A DNA stretch of 33,584 bases from CAXTTV01 sp964247295 (GCA_964247295.1 CAXTTV010000030.1:1-33584); one strand, 5' to 3'. Counted from the first letter of the stretch, positions 8,392 to 16,438 are shown. Numbers and translations are program-made. The notes: generated by a model not told the origin, from the sequence alone.

Positions 8392-9147
8392 ATGGATGAA
8401 ATAATGTTAGTAATAAAAGATGAACCGGTTGCCAGGATGAGTCTTGAGATGGACTTTTGTCCTGATGGTCTGACAAGTTCAGTACATCTCTTTGAGCAAG
8501 GCTTCTCCATCCCCACCTCTCCCGCGCTTATCCTGATGGCCGGATATCCCGGCGTCGGGAAAACGACGCTGGCGTATGCCCTTAAAGCCCGCCTGAATGA
8601 GTTCGGGGTAAACGTGAAGTTGCTTGAGAAAGATGCGATCGAGGAAGAGATCTTGAAGGACCTTCTTCGACATGATGAACAGGCCCAGCGGGTGTATGCG
8701 CGACGCGATAAGGATCTTGCCGCCTGGACGCGCTATGAGGATCAGGCTGCTTACGATGCTTATGAGCAGATGTTTGTTCTAGCAGCAGAGTGGCTACAGC
8801 CGGGAAGCGGGCGATCTTTGATTATTGACTCTTCAGCTTTGCTCTCTTTTATTCAGGAACGTGCTCTGAAACTTGCCAGACAGGCGGAATTACCATTGCG
8901 AGTGTTTCTCTGCGAGGTGGATAATCGCATTCGCATTCAACGGTTACAAGATCGTCCGAAGATGCTATCTCAGCGGCGTGGCAATCTTATGACCACGATT
9001 GACGAGCACCATCAGAATTTTAATCATCTGCCCTCACTATTAACCTCTTCCCTGAACATGCTCGATCCTCTGAATGCCTGTTTAAACAAAACGTTGGTCG
9101 AGCTTAAAAAGCTTTCTTTTCCTCACACCGATTTCTGCTTACAGTAA
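8392..9147 (+). CDS. P-loop kinase-like ATP-binding protein (AAA_33 / zeta-toxin-like fold)
   Basis: This is a 251-aa soluble protein. Residues 46-59 form a beta strand and P-loop (LILMAGYPGVGKTT), typical of small-molecule or nucleic-acid kinases of the AAA_33/zeta/chloramphenicol-phosphotransferase type. An acidic strand (LIIDSSAL, ~residue 142) may be the second acidic site, and a lid-like segment rich in Arg follows (RIRIQRLQDRPKMLSQRRG). The N-terminal 40 residues have no clear family. The gene follows the smaller NTPase by 62 bases on the same strand and is closed by a strong terminator, so the two may be co-transcribed. No good ribosome site is visible before ATG 8392. ATG 8404 and ATG 8437 are alternatives. 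No antitoxin-like gene is adjacent, so a toxin role is not supported. The substrate is unknown. Confidence 0.75.
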   Translation: MDEIMLVIKDEPVARMSLEMDFCPDGLTSSVHLFEQGFSIPTSPALILMAGYPGVGKTTLAYALKARLNEFGVNVKLLEKDAIEEEILKDLLRHDEQAQRVYARRDKDLAAWTRYEDQAAYDAYEQMFVLAAEWLQPGSGRSLIIDSSALLSFIQERALKLARQAELPLRVFLCEVDNRIRIQRLQDRPKMLSQRRGNLMTTIDEHHQNFNHLPSLLTSSLNMLDPLNACLNKTLVELKKLSFPHTDFCLQ

Positions 9148-9184
9148 TACCACCGCCCGATTCATTGGGATCTGCCCTTTCTCC

Positions 9185-9240
9185 AAGCTGCCCGCGATTT
9201 TCTGGTACAGTAACCAGAGCTCGCGGGTAGCTTCCTTTTT
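9185..9240 (+). terminator. Strong intrinsic terminator after the kinase gene
   Basis: AAGCTGCCCGCGA (9185-9197) pairs with TCGCGGGTAGCTT (9221-9233) over 13 bp with one G-U. A second stem is nested inside (TCTGGT 9201-9206 with ACCAGA 9213-9218). The run CCTTTTTT (9234-9241) follows. The T-run lies only on the plus-strand side, so it serves the NTPase-kinase transcript rather than the convergent GH92 gene. Confidence 0.85.
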
Positions 9241-9249
9241 TGAAGACGG

Positions 9250-11529
9250 TCAGGAGATGCGTGGTGGCCTACTCCCCTGGCCCCAGTTTCCTGGAGTGCC
9301 GCTTACCTCAAATTGCAGCTTTTTATCAGCTCGTAAGTCAGTAAGGGAAAGCCAGACTTCCTGACTGGTTTTACTACCTGCTTGTAATTTCTGGATATAG
9401 GGAGAGTGTTCCACGTCTCCCGAGGCGAGTATCTGCCATTCACGTCCTTGAGCCGGTTGGATCGTAATATGTGTAAATTTGGGGCTGCTCACCACGAAGC
9501 CAGCCGTTCCCGGCAGTAGTGGGTAGAGGCCCAGAGCCGAAAAGACGTACCACGAGGAGAGGGAACCACCATCGTCATTTCCGGGTAGCCCATTGGGAGC
9601 ATTCTTAAAAAGCTTTTGCTGAACCTGTCGGACCGTTTTTTGCGTTTGTTGAGGGGCCCCCGCGAAATTGTACTCCCAAGGAACACTAAAGCAGATTTCG
9701 TTTCCCATAAAGGCGTAGAGGCTATCGGGACCTTCATTCAGATGCGTAAAAAAGGTATTTAGCCTTTCAACCGCCTGATGTTCGCCTCCCATTTTCTGAA
9801 AAAGTGTTGGGAGATCAAAAGCCACCTCCCAGTTATACTGACTGGCTGAACCCTCGCGAAAGCCGAGCTGGGAGTCGGGGAGAGAGCCCGCACTCCAATC
9901 ACCGTTGTGGTCCCTGGGTTGGATCAGGCCTGTCTGGGGATTGAAAAGGTTTTGCCAGTTCATAGATCGCTGTCGATAGATCTCGTAAAGATCCTGATTG
10001 TGAAGACTTTTAGCGAACTGCGCGATCGCGAAATCGTCGATACTATACTCCTCGGTGATCGCTGCCGAATCTGGCTGGTTGTCGCGAGCAACATAGCCAA
10101 TCTGCTGTTCGTCTTGCCAGCCCTCGCGGACCTTTTGCTGCCCATTCTCTATCGCCTGAAGGGCTCCCTGGGTATCAAAATTGGTGGCCCCAAAGGCGTA
10201 AGCATTGGCGATTACAATCGCGCCATCGTCACCGATCATGCCGTGAGAATCCCGGTTGGTTTGCTCCCAACGAGGGAGGTGTCCATCTCCTTGTTGGGCA
10301 TCGTTCACCAGTGATTGGGCGATATCGCTGGTTTCCTGTGGTTCTAGCAGGGCTCTTAATTGGATCAGCGTGCGATACTGATCCCACCCGGCGATATTCT
10401 CAAACTGGGTATGGCCGGCGGGAACCGTATGAACCTGATTATCAAAGCCGAGGTACTGACCATTGGCATCATTAAAAATATTGGGATGAATAAAGGTATG
10501 GTACAGGGCCGTATAGAAGATAACGCGATTATCACGGCTGTTCCCCTGGATTTGTATATGCTTTAGACGCTGCTCCCAGCTTTTTTGCGCGTTCTGGGCA
10601 GCTTTCGCGAAGTCAAGCGCGCTATCCTCACGTTTAAGATTATCCAGGGCATTTGCGACGCTTACATAGGAGATCCCCACCTGAACTCTGACTGTCCGCT
10701 GTGACGTGGTATCAAAAGTGAGATAGGCCCCGCTTTTGCCTCCACTGGCCGTCGTAGATCCCGTCTGTAGATCTTTTCCCTGCCACGTTCCGCTCTGCTT
10801 GAAGGGGTGATCGAAGTGGGCCGCGAAATAAAGCGTATAGGGCTGATCGCTACAACCGACCATACTGGTAGTCGAGCCAATGATCTGTTGTCCCTTAATC
10901 TCGATATGGGCGTCCTGGTTGCCCTTCACGCTACCCCCGGCATTTATGAGCATGGCCGCCTCTGAATTTGTGGGATATTGAAACTGGGCCAATCCAGTAT
11001 GGGGAGTAGCTGTAAGTTGTACCTGAACATCTGGCTTATCCAGCTTTACCGCATAGTAGCCGGGGTGAGCGTTCTCCTGACTATGATGGAAGTTGGCAGC
11101 GTATTGCTTGGGGGTGTTCACAGGCGAACTGGTAATCTTCCCGATGTACGGAATGAACGGAAAGTCCTGGTGGACGACACAGCCTCGACCACTGAAATGC
11201 GTCAGGCTGAAGCCGGTAATTTGATGATCGAGGTAGTTATAGCCTCCGGGTAGATTTGAAGGCGTATCGGGACTCCATTGTACCATGCCCAGAGGATAGA
11301 TCGCGCCAGGGAAGGTATCGCCGCTATTTCCTGTGAAGCCAAAGTGGGAACCACCTGGAGCGCTTCCAATAAAAGGGTTGACATAATCTGTCAAAGATAT
11401 GGAGCTGGGAGATCCCGACTTCAGATTGGCCGCCTGGCTGGAGCCGATGAAAGGATCGCAGCCGCTGGTAATGAGCGCAAGCCCAAGCAAAAGGCTAGAG
11501 AGCGCTATAAAATATCGCTGCTGAAACAC
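9250..11529 (-). CDS. GH92 family alpha-mannosidase, lipoprotein
   Basis: This is a glycoside hydrolase family 92 enzyme (calcium-dependent exo-alpha-mannosidases, often alpha-1,2), about 759 aa and near the family's length. The N-terminus is a lipoprotein signal peptide ending in a lipobox (ITSGC, Cys ~24), so the enzyme should be anchored outside the membrane. GH92 landmarks appear in order: YVNPFIGSAPGGSHFGF, GDTFPGAIYPLGMVQWSPDT, GGYNYLDHQITGFSLTHFSG, WDQYRT, FMGNEICFSVPWEYNFAG, and NDDGGSLSSWYVFSALGLYP, with the conserved Glu and Asp pair. A GTG at 11538 would add three residues, but it overlaps AGGAAG. The GTG at 11529 lies eight bases after that ribosome site and is preferred. It probably trims mannosides from yeast, fungal or plant glycans. 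There is no adjacent sugar transporter. Confidence 0.92.
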   Translation of the reverse strand: MFQQRYFIALSSLLLGLALITSGCDPFIGSSQAANLKSGSPSSISLTDYVNPFIGSAPGGSHFGFTGNSGDTFPGAIYPLGMVQWSPDTPSNLPGGYNYLDHQITGFSLTHFSGRGCVVHQDFPFIPYIGKITSSPVNTPKQYAANFHHSQENAHPGYYAVKLDKPDVQVQLTATPHTGLAQFQYPTNSEAAMLINAGGSVKGNQDAHIEIKGQQIIGSTTSMVGCSDQPYTLYFAAHFDHPFKQSGTWQGKDLQTGSTTASGGKSGAYLTFDTTSQRTVRVQVGISYVSVANALDNLKREDSALDFAKAAQNAQKSWEQRLKHIQIQGNSRDNRVIFYTALYHTFIHPNIFNDANGQYLGFDNQVHTVPAGHTQFENIAGWDQYRTLIQLRALLEPQETSDIAQSLVNDAQQGDGHLPRWEQTNRDSHGMIGDDGAIVIANAYAFGATNFDTQGALQAIENGQQKVREGWQDEQQIGYVARDNQPDSAAITEEYSIDDFAIAQFAKSLHNQDLYEIYRQRSMNWQNLFNPQTGLIQPRDHNGDWSAGSLPDSQLGFREGSASQYNWEVAFDLPTLFQKMGGEHQAVERLNTFFTHLNEGPDSLYAFMGNEICFSVPWEYNFAGAPQQTQKTVRQVQQKLFKNAPNGLPGNDDGGSLSSWYVFSALGLYPLLPGTAGFVVSSPKFTHITIQPAQGREWQILASGDVEHSPYIQKLQAGSKTSQEVWLSLTDLRADKKLQFEVSGTPGNWGQGSRPPRIS

Positions 11530-11578
11530 TCTGGTCACTTCCTGTTCGCCTGAATTATCCTATGAGACATGAGACGCG

Positions 11579-11618
11579 CCTAATCAATCCCCCAGACATT
11601 CCAAGGGGATTGATCAGG
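11579..11618. other. Intercistronic hairpin between AacS and GH92 genes
   Basis: CCTAATCAATCCCC (11579-11592) pairs with GGGGATTGATCAGG (11605-11618), 14 bp with one mismatch. No T-run follows on either strand, so it is not a classic intrinsic terminator. It could be an RNA-stabilising or transcript-separating hairpin, or an operator just upstream of the GH92 start. Confidence 0.45.
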
Positions 11619-11636
11619 CTTCTGTCATGTTACACT

Positions 11637-13622
11637 TCAGACAGGATGCTTTTTTGCAAAATCTAGAAAGAACTGCATACTTTGAGGATTGCCGACCGCC
11701 CCCATATTGACAGCTTTCTCTGGCGCGACCCCCATAAGCAGACGCTTAATCGGGACCTCTAGCTTTTTGCCATTCAGAGTGCGGGGGATCTCAGGTACCA
11801 CAATAATCTCATCCGGTACATGATGAGGTGAGACCGTCCCGCGAATGTTCTGTTTAATCCGCTTTTGCAGATCTTCTGTAAGTTCGGAACCCGGTTTCAG
11901 AACCACAAAGAGGGGCATATAGTAGCCGCCATTTGAGCGCTCTATCCCGAGGATCAGACTATCCAGCACCTCTGGTATATCCTCAACGGCACGATAGATC
12001 TCGCTGCTGCCCATGCGAACGCCCATGCGATTGATCGTAGAGTCTGAACGGCCATAGATAATCGCCTCGCCCGTTGGTGTAATCTTAATCCAGTCTCCAT
12101 GTCGCCAGATGCCCGGAAACATCTCAAAGTAGCTTTCCTGATAACGCTTACGATCTGGATCATTCCAGAACGCGATCGGCATCGAAGGCATCGGCTTTGT
12201 AATCACCAGCTCGCCAACCTCATCTATCAGAGGCGCGCCCAGCTCATTGAATGCCTGGACACCAACGCCCAGAGCACGGGCCTGAATCTCACCAGCGTAG
12301 ACTGGCTTCAAAGGATTGCCGCTCACAAAAGAGGAGCAGACATCAGTTCCCCCACTGGTTGAGATCAACCAGATATCGGGCCGTACATGCTCATAAACCC
12401 ATTGGAAGCCTTCAGGTGGGAGAGGAGAGCCAGTTGAGCCAATCGCCTTCAAATGGCTAAGATCATACATCTGGCCTGGCTCAATCCCGGCCTTCATACA
12501 GGAGAGAATATAGGCTCCGCTGGTCCCAAAGATCGTCATCCCGCTTTTCTCGGCCAGCTCCCAGATCGCACCCATATTGGGGTATGATGGACTGCCATCG
12601 TAGAGGATCGTCGTCGCGCCACTCAGCAGAGCCGAGACCACCACATTCCACATCATCCATCCGGTGGTCGTAAACCAAAAAAAGTGATCCTCCGGCTTCA
12701 GATCCAGGGAGAAGCTACAGCCTTTAAGCTGTTCTAGAAGAATCCCGCCCTGGCTTTGAACGATCGGCTTGGGGAGGCCCGTCGTCCCAGATGAATAAAG
12801 AATCCAGAGAGGATGCTCAAAAGGTACCTGCTCAAACGTCAGCGTTCCCTGAGTCTCCAGCAGATCAGTCCAGAGCACCGTATTAGAGAGCCCGGCAATC
12901 GTCTCTGGCTCGGCCTCAAAAAGATAGTGAACAAGCACCGTCTTTTTCAGCGTCGGCAGCACCTGCTGAAGACCAGAAATCATTGGACGCCTATCAAAGC
13001 TTTTGCCACCATACTGATAGCCATCAATTGTGAAAAGCACCGTCGGCTCAATCTGCGCGAAACGATCAATCACGCTACTCGTCCCAAAATCGGGGGAGCA
13101 ACTGGACCAGGTAGCGCCCAGGCTAGCGCAGGCCAGAAACGCGATAATCGCCTGAGGAATATTCGGGAGATAAGCCACAACCCGATCGCCCGTGCGCACC
13201 CCGATTTCACACAGAGCCGCTGCCACACCGCTGACCTGACGGTGGAGGTCAGTCCAGGAGATCTCCTGGAGTCCCTTTTGCTCCGAGCGATAGAGGATCG
13301 CCGGTCGGGCATCGGTCATATTGCGGAAAATATGTTCCGCGTAGTTTAGTTTCGCGCCTGGAAACCATTCCGCGCCCGGCATCTCGTGCCTGCCAAGCAC
13401 CTGGGTATAGGGCTGCGAAGCCTTAATCTCAAAAAACTCCCAGATAGAGCTCCAGAAAGCCTCAAGATCCTCCACAGACCAGCGCCAGAGCGCTTCCGAG
13501 TCCTCAAAGTGCAGGCCGCGCTTCTCCTCCAGCCAGTGCATATAGCGGACCAAATTTGTTTGTTTTTTGAAAGCCTCAGAAGGTTCCCACAAAAGTGACC
13601 CCTCACTAATAGGAATAGCCAT
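11637..13622 (-). CDS. aacS: Acetoacetyl-CoA synthetase (acetoacetate-CoA ligase)
   Basis: This 661-aa ANL-superfamily enzyme activates acetoacetate with ATP to acetoacetyl-CoA, feeding ketone-body or polyhydroxybutyrate turnover and acyl metabolism. The N-terminal acetyl-CoA-synthetase-like cap is present, followed by the AMP-binding loop ILYSSGTTGLPKPIVQSQGG. Next come the STSGGTDVCSSFV segment that separates acetoacetyl-CoA from acetyl-CoA synthetases, the GDWIKITPTGEAIIYGRSD hinge region, and the C-terminal catalytic Lys region NGKKLEVPIKRLL. Its length matches bacterial AacS (about 650-660). ATG 13622 has GGGGAG nine bases upstream. It is on the same strand as the GH92 gene but separated from it by a hairpin. 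No CoA-transferase or thiolase partner lies nearby. Acetoacetate as the substrate is family knowledge, not tested here. Confidence 0.93.
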   Translation of the reverse strand: MAIPISEGSLLWEPSEAFKKQTNLVRYMHWLEEKRGLHFEDSEALWRWSVEDLEAFWSSIWEFFEIKASQPYTQVLGRHEMPGAEWFPGAKLNYAEHIFRNMTDARPAILYRSEQKGLQEISWTDLHRQVSGVAAALCEIGVRTGDRVVAYLPNIPQAIIAFLACASLGATWSSCSPDFGTSSVIDRFAQIEPTVLFTIDGYQYGGKSFDRRPMISGLQQVLPTLKKTVLVHYLFEAEPETIAGLSNTVLWTDLLETQGTLTFEQVPFEHPLWILYSSGTTGLPKPIVQSQGGILLEQLKGCSFSLDLKPEDHFFWFTTTGWMMWNVVVSALLSGATTILYDGSPSYPNMGAIWELAEKSGMTIFGTSGAYILSCMKAGIEPGQMYDLSHLKAIGSTGSPLPPEGFQWVYEHVRPDIWLISTSGGTDVCSSFVSGNPLKPVYAGEIQARALGVGVQAFNELGAPLIDEVGELVITKPMPSMPIAFWNDPDRKRYQESYFEMFPGIWRHGDWIKITPTGEAIIYGRSDSTINRMGVRMGSSEIYRAVEDIPEVLDSLILGIERSNGGYYMPLFVVLKPGSELTEDLQKRIKQNIRGTVSPHHVPDEIIVVPEIPRTLNGKKLEVPIKRLLMGVAPEKAVNMGAVGNPQSMQFFLDFAKKHPV

Positions 13623-13709
13623 GCTTGTATTCTCCCCTTAGAGTGCGCATCGGTTGGTAGCAGGAACAGCATCGTCCCCGCCCCTACTTCTAGACAGGAT
13701 ACTGGCCTT

Positions 13710-13715
13710 ATTATA
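13710..13715 (-). promoter_or_regulatory. Candidate -10 box upstream of aacS
   Basis: A perfect TATAAT reads on the minus strand (13715 down to 13710), about 90 bases before the aacS start. No good -35 hexamer is found at 16-18 bases, so this is a weak call. Confidence 0.35.
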
Positions 13716-13740
13716 GCGCACCGATGGGAAGACTTTTTCT

Positions 13741-14265
13741 CTAAATGATCCCTGTTGCGACTACCGCTGTAAAATAACCCCGTTCTGCGGCGATGAGGAA
13801 TGCTCCTAACGTCACAAGAAACGGAAGTTCTATCAGTTGCGCGATTGCCGGATTGATAAGCACCTTGATATCGCTACCCCAGCTTTTAGGGGTAATAACG
13901 ACCAGTTTTTGCCCTTCGGGATCTATCCAGAAGTGTTCTGCGGTCAGTAGTCCCGTTTTCTGCCAGGAAAAGGTCATCTGGTTGGCAAAGGTAAGAGTCA
14001 AGATACCACTATGGAACTTGCCCGTAGCGATAATCTCGTTATCCTCAGTTTTTTGAATATCAACCTGATTTAAGAACGTCCCAGATTTTTGGAAGGTGTA
14101 AGTCCCGATTTCCGTATGGGCTGTCGCTTTGTTTCTCAGGTCGCTCATCTCTAATCGTGCCAGAACGATTTCGCCAGCAGTTAATTTGTAAGAGTTATTG
14201 AGCTTTCCTTCGGGGGTCCAGGTGATTTCCTAACCCCCGAAACTGCTTAAGCCTGGTTGCTGCAT
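13741..14265 (-). pseudogene. Small hypothetical gene interrupted by an in-frame TAG at codon 12
   Basis: An ATG at 14265 has a good ribosome site (AAGGA, eight bases upstream) and encodes MQQPGLSSFGG. It then meets TAG (14232-14230) and stays in frame without another stop to 13741, for 174 codons in all. The sequence just after the stop (EITWTPEGKLNNSYKL) looks like the true N-terminus of a widespread small beta-rich family of unknown function. That family has a WTP-G-L-Y opening and ends in a hydrophobic helix such as LPFLVTLGAFLIAAERG, as here. An internal ATG at 14148 would give 135 aa but has no good ribosome site and would cut off the opening strands. I see a nonsense mutation, a sequencing error, or readthrough. 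The family identity is from memory and tentative. Confidence 0.6.
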
Positions 14266-14300
14266 ATGTTTTGTCCTTGAAGCCTTTCTCATCTATATCT

Positions 14301-14400
14301 TTTAATCAGACAAACGTCTACTTTTTGGGTGTATCAAATATGCAGGCGTTTAACCTGATAAACGTCTACTTTTTGGGTGTATCAAATATGCAGATATTTA
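14301..14400. repeat. 48-bp tandem repeat, two copies
   Basis: Copies span 14301-14348 and 14349-14396, with TTTA starting a third. A 34-base core is identical (14312-14345 and 14360-14393), and differences cluster at the ends of each unit. The repeat lies between the SLOG-SLATT gene and the interrupted small gene. Its right edge overlaps the stop codon of the SLOG-SLATT gene (14398-14400). The unit is a multiple of three and open on the plus strand, but no ribosome site supports a peptide. Confidence 0.85.
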
Positions 14401-16173
14401 GTGGCGGGATTGCTTATCGGGATCGTTGAGGTGGCCCAGAGACTCATGCATCTGCTGAAGCCATTCGTTCTGCTCTAGTCGCAGGGTATCTTCGGTATTT
14501 TCTACCAGGATCGTCAGCCGCTCCGAGTTCTGGCGCTCCCGGGGTGAGAGGGCTTCCCAGCGCCTTCTGATGTTTATTAGCCGTCCGGCGAGCTGGTTAT
14601 ATTTTCTGAGGGTGGTTTCAACCTGTTGATACTCCAGGTAGCTCAGGCTCGCGGTAAAGATCGTTGTGGTAACGCTCACCCAGATCTCCGCTCCCAGGGC
14701 TGCCAGGAAGGCTCCCAACAGGCTGGCCCCGTACATAATGTAGCGCAGGATATGTGATCGGTGGGAATGTTTTTGAGATCTCTTGTTATAGAAGAGGATC
14801 TGCTCATCCACTCGCAGTCGAAGATATTGTTCGGCATTCAGAGGCGAAAGCCCATCGTCGATCTCCTCACCCTTAAAGTTACCGAGATCGGGCGGCAGGA
14901 GTCCCTGATAGGGGGGGAGGGAGTCATTCATCGCCGGTGTGTTGCTCAGGCTTTCATTGATTAACTCAACCTTGGCCGCGAAGGTAGCATCTAGATCTGT
15001 CGTGTTGAGATCTTTATAGATCCCGGTCTGTGTGCGATAGTGGTAGATCTCAGATTTTATCTCCTCAGCGGCCCCTCGAAGGGCCACCCATTTCGCCCCA
15101 TGATCAAGGCGGTTCACAAGGTTCAGGGCCGCGCCAACCAGCAAGGGGAGTAAAATAATCGCGGCGTGGAGCAGACCGATCCAGAACGCTTGTTTTAGCC
15201 AGCCCTGCTGTTGGATCGCGACCAGCAGGACGCTACAAACTCCCAGGAGAAGGATAAGGTTTTGTTTCTGCTTAAACTGCTTTTGTTGACGTACAGCCTG
15301 TTGATCCAAACAGGCGAGTGTCATCCAGGCATCTTTAAGCAGTGTTTCATTGCTTTGAGCAAACAGATTATTCTGATAAAGCTTGAGCACCAGATGATTA
15401 AGCGTATCCACGGTCGCGTTTTTGGGAAGAATGTAGAGGTGACCATCCCGCAGGATCTCCGTCTCAACAACGCCTGGATGTGGACCGGGAAGCAGGCGTT
15501 TCAAATAGTTTCGCTGATGGTGATAGAGACTTGCCAGACGATCGGCAAAGCGCCCGCTGCCCTCAAAAATAATGACCGGCCACCTGTTGCGAACCGCCTG
15601 ACGAATCTCGCTCTGGGTAATCTCTCCTCCATTGATGAGTAAGGTAATAATCGGCATTCCGCGCCCGAGATACTGCCCCAACTCGTACATCAATGGTGTC
15701 TCATCGCCCCAGGCACCCTCTTCCGGCAACACAAAATGGGTATGATTAGGTTCAAGTTCAGTAATCTGTTCCTGAAGGGTCGTACGTGGAGCTATGGGTT
15801 TGCCGCGATAGCTCATCTTTTCTACAGGAGCCACGCCCAGTAGGATCGTCTCGTTATCGTTTTCAGAGGCCAGAGCCTCACCCATCATCCGAATAATCCC
15901 GCTCTGGCTACCACCGTCGATAATCGCTGCTCCCAGCCGCCGGGCCAGTCGAGCGATCCCCAGATTGAGCATTGTCCGAATACGGGTTTGCTGTTCGGTA
16001 CTGAGTGCATTTTTATCGGCACCAGCGGCAAGCATAAAGACGGGGCGAGGTTTTTGCAGACGCAGGTTGTGAAGGATATCCTCTGTCTCCATCTCATCCG
16101 TGACTTGTAGCACCCAGGCATTGCGGTTCTTTGAAAATGGGAAGACCTGTGGTGGGGGAGGCGTGATGGACAT
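14398..16173 (-). CDS. SLOG (TRPM/LSDAT-like) - SLATT (DUF4231-like) membrane protein
   Basis: This 591-aa protein has an N-terminal SLOG-type Rossmannoid domain (residues ~15-265) related to the TRPM-channel/LSDAT family. Its landmarks are IIDGGSQSGIIRMMGEA (85-100), a NGGEITQSEI segment (181-190) and VIIFEGSGRFAD (200-211), which suggest binding of a nucleotide-derived ligand. The C-terminal half resembles SLATT/DUF4231. Two helices at ~305-355 are followed by WVALRGAAEEIKSEIYHYR (362-380). A second unit follows: YLRLRVDEQILFYNKRS (450-466), then helices at ~478-512. There are four membrane segments. Comparative genomics has described SLOG plus SLATT as sensor-and-pore modules of bacterial conflict systems, with nucleotide sensing triggering membrane damage. 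ATG 16173 has AAGGAGA six bases upstream. It stands alone, with no nucleotide cyclase beside it. The domain call is fairly firm. The defence role is inference. Confidence 0.8.
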   Translation of the reverse strand: MSITPPPPQVFPFSKNRNAWVLQVTDEMETEDILHNLRLQKPRPVFMLAAGADKNALSTEQQTRIRTMLNLGIARLARRLGAAIIDGGSQSGIIRMMGEALASENDNETILLGVAPVEKMSYRGKPIAPRTTLQEQITELEPNHTHFVLPEEGAWGDETPLMYELGQYLGRGMPIITLLINGGEITQSEIRQAVRNRWPVIIFEGSGRFADRLASLYHHQRNYLKRLLPGPHPGVVETEILRDGHLYILPKNATVDTLNHLVLKLYQNNLFAQSNETLLKDAWMTLACLDQQAVRQQKQFKQKQNLILLLGVCSVLLVAIQQQGWLKQAFWIGLLHAAIILLPLLVGAALNLVNRLDHGAKWVALRGAAEEIKSEIYHYRTQTGIYKDLNTTDLDATFAAKVELINESLSNTPAMNDSLPPYQGLLPPDLGNFKGEEIDDGLSPLNAEQYLRLRVDEQILFYNKRSQKHSHRSHILRYIMYGASLLGAFLAALGAEIWVSVTTTIFTASLSYLEYQQVETTLRKYNQLAGRLINIRRRWEALSPRERQNSERLTILVENTEDTLRLEQNEWLQQMHESLGHLNDPDKQSRH

Positions 16174-16258
16174 GCGCAGTCTCCTTCCCTGACGCTGTAA
16201 TCATGTATCGTGAGGAAACTATTTTCTGTGAGGTAGGTTTGGACCAGTGCTGTTTTTC

Positions 16259-16405
16259 TTGAAAGTAGCAGTAGACTACATGTATAGAATAAATCAAATG
16301 CAAGAACGTGTCAAATCGTCTCTAAAGGTGGAAAAACGTAGAGGTGGAGAGAGAAGAGAAAGCAGAGGGAGCAAGAGAAAATAGCGCTCTCTTGCTCCCC
16401 TTTTT
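16259..16405 (+). ncRNA. Candidate small RNA opposite the flanking genes
   Basis: A -35-like TTGAAA (16259-16264) and TATAGA (16283-16288), 18 bases apart, precede a gene-free stretch ending in a strong plus-strand terminator (16367-16405). No plus-strand protein gene lies upstream to use that terminator. The predicted transcript is about 110 bases, purine-rich and without a convincing ORF. It is a hypothesis from promoter plus terminator only. Confidence 0.3.
16367..16405 (+). terminator. Perfect 12-bp intrinsic terminator
   Basis: GGGAGCAAGAGA (16367-16378) pairs perfectly with TCTCTTGCTCCC (16388-16399) around a nine-base loop, followed by CTTTTTG. The T-run is on the plus strand. On the minus strand the hairpin lies about 35 bases after the 3D-domain gene's stop but is not followed by a T-run, so it would be a weaker terminator for that gene. 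Confidence 0.75.
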
Positions 16406-16438
16406 GAAAGAATAGATTTTGTATAATGTAGATCTATC

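Noticed and set aside
8392..9147. Toxin-antitoxin (zeta-type) interpretation of the kinase
   Set aside because: There is no small antitoxin gene next to it. The P-loop alone is shared by many harmless kinases.
11579..11618. Intrinsic terminator of aacS
   Set aside because: The 14-bp hairpin is strong, but no T-run follows on either strand, so I list it only as a hairpin.
14301..14400. 48-bp repeat considered as a CRISPR array
   Set aside because: The two copies are directly adjacent with no spacers, and no cas gene is present.
14340..14430. Plus-strand peptide reading through the 48-bp repeat (MQAFNLINVYFLG...)
   Set aside because: The frame is open and the repeat is a multiple of three, but there is no ribosome site and it runs into the end of the SLOG-SLATT gene.
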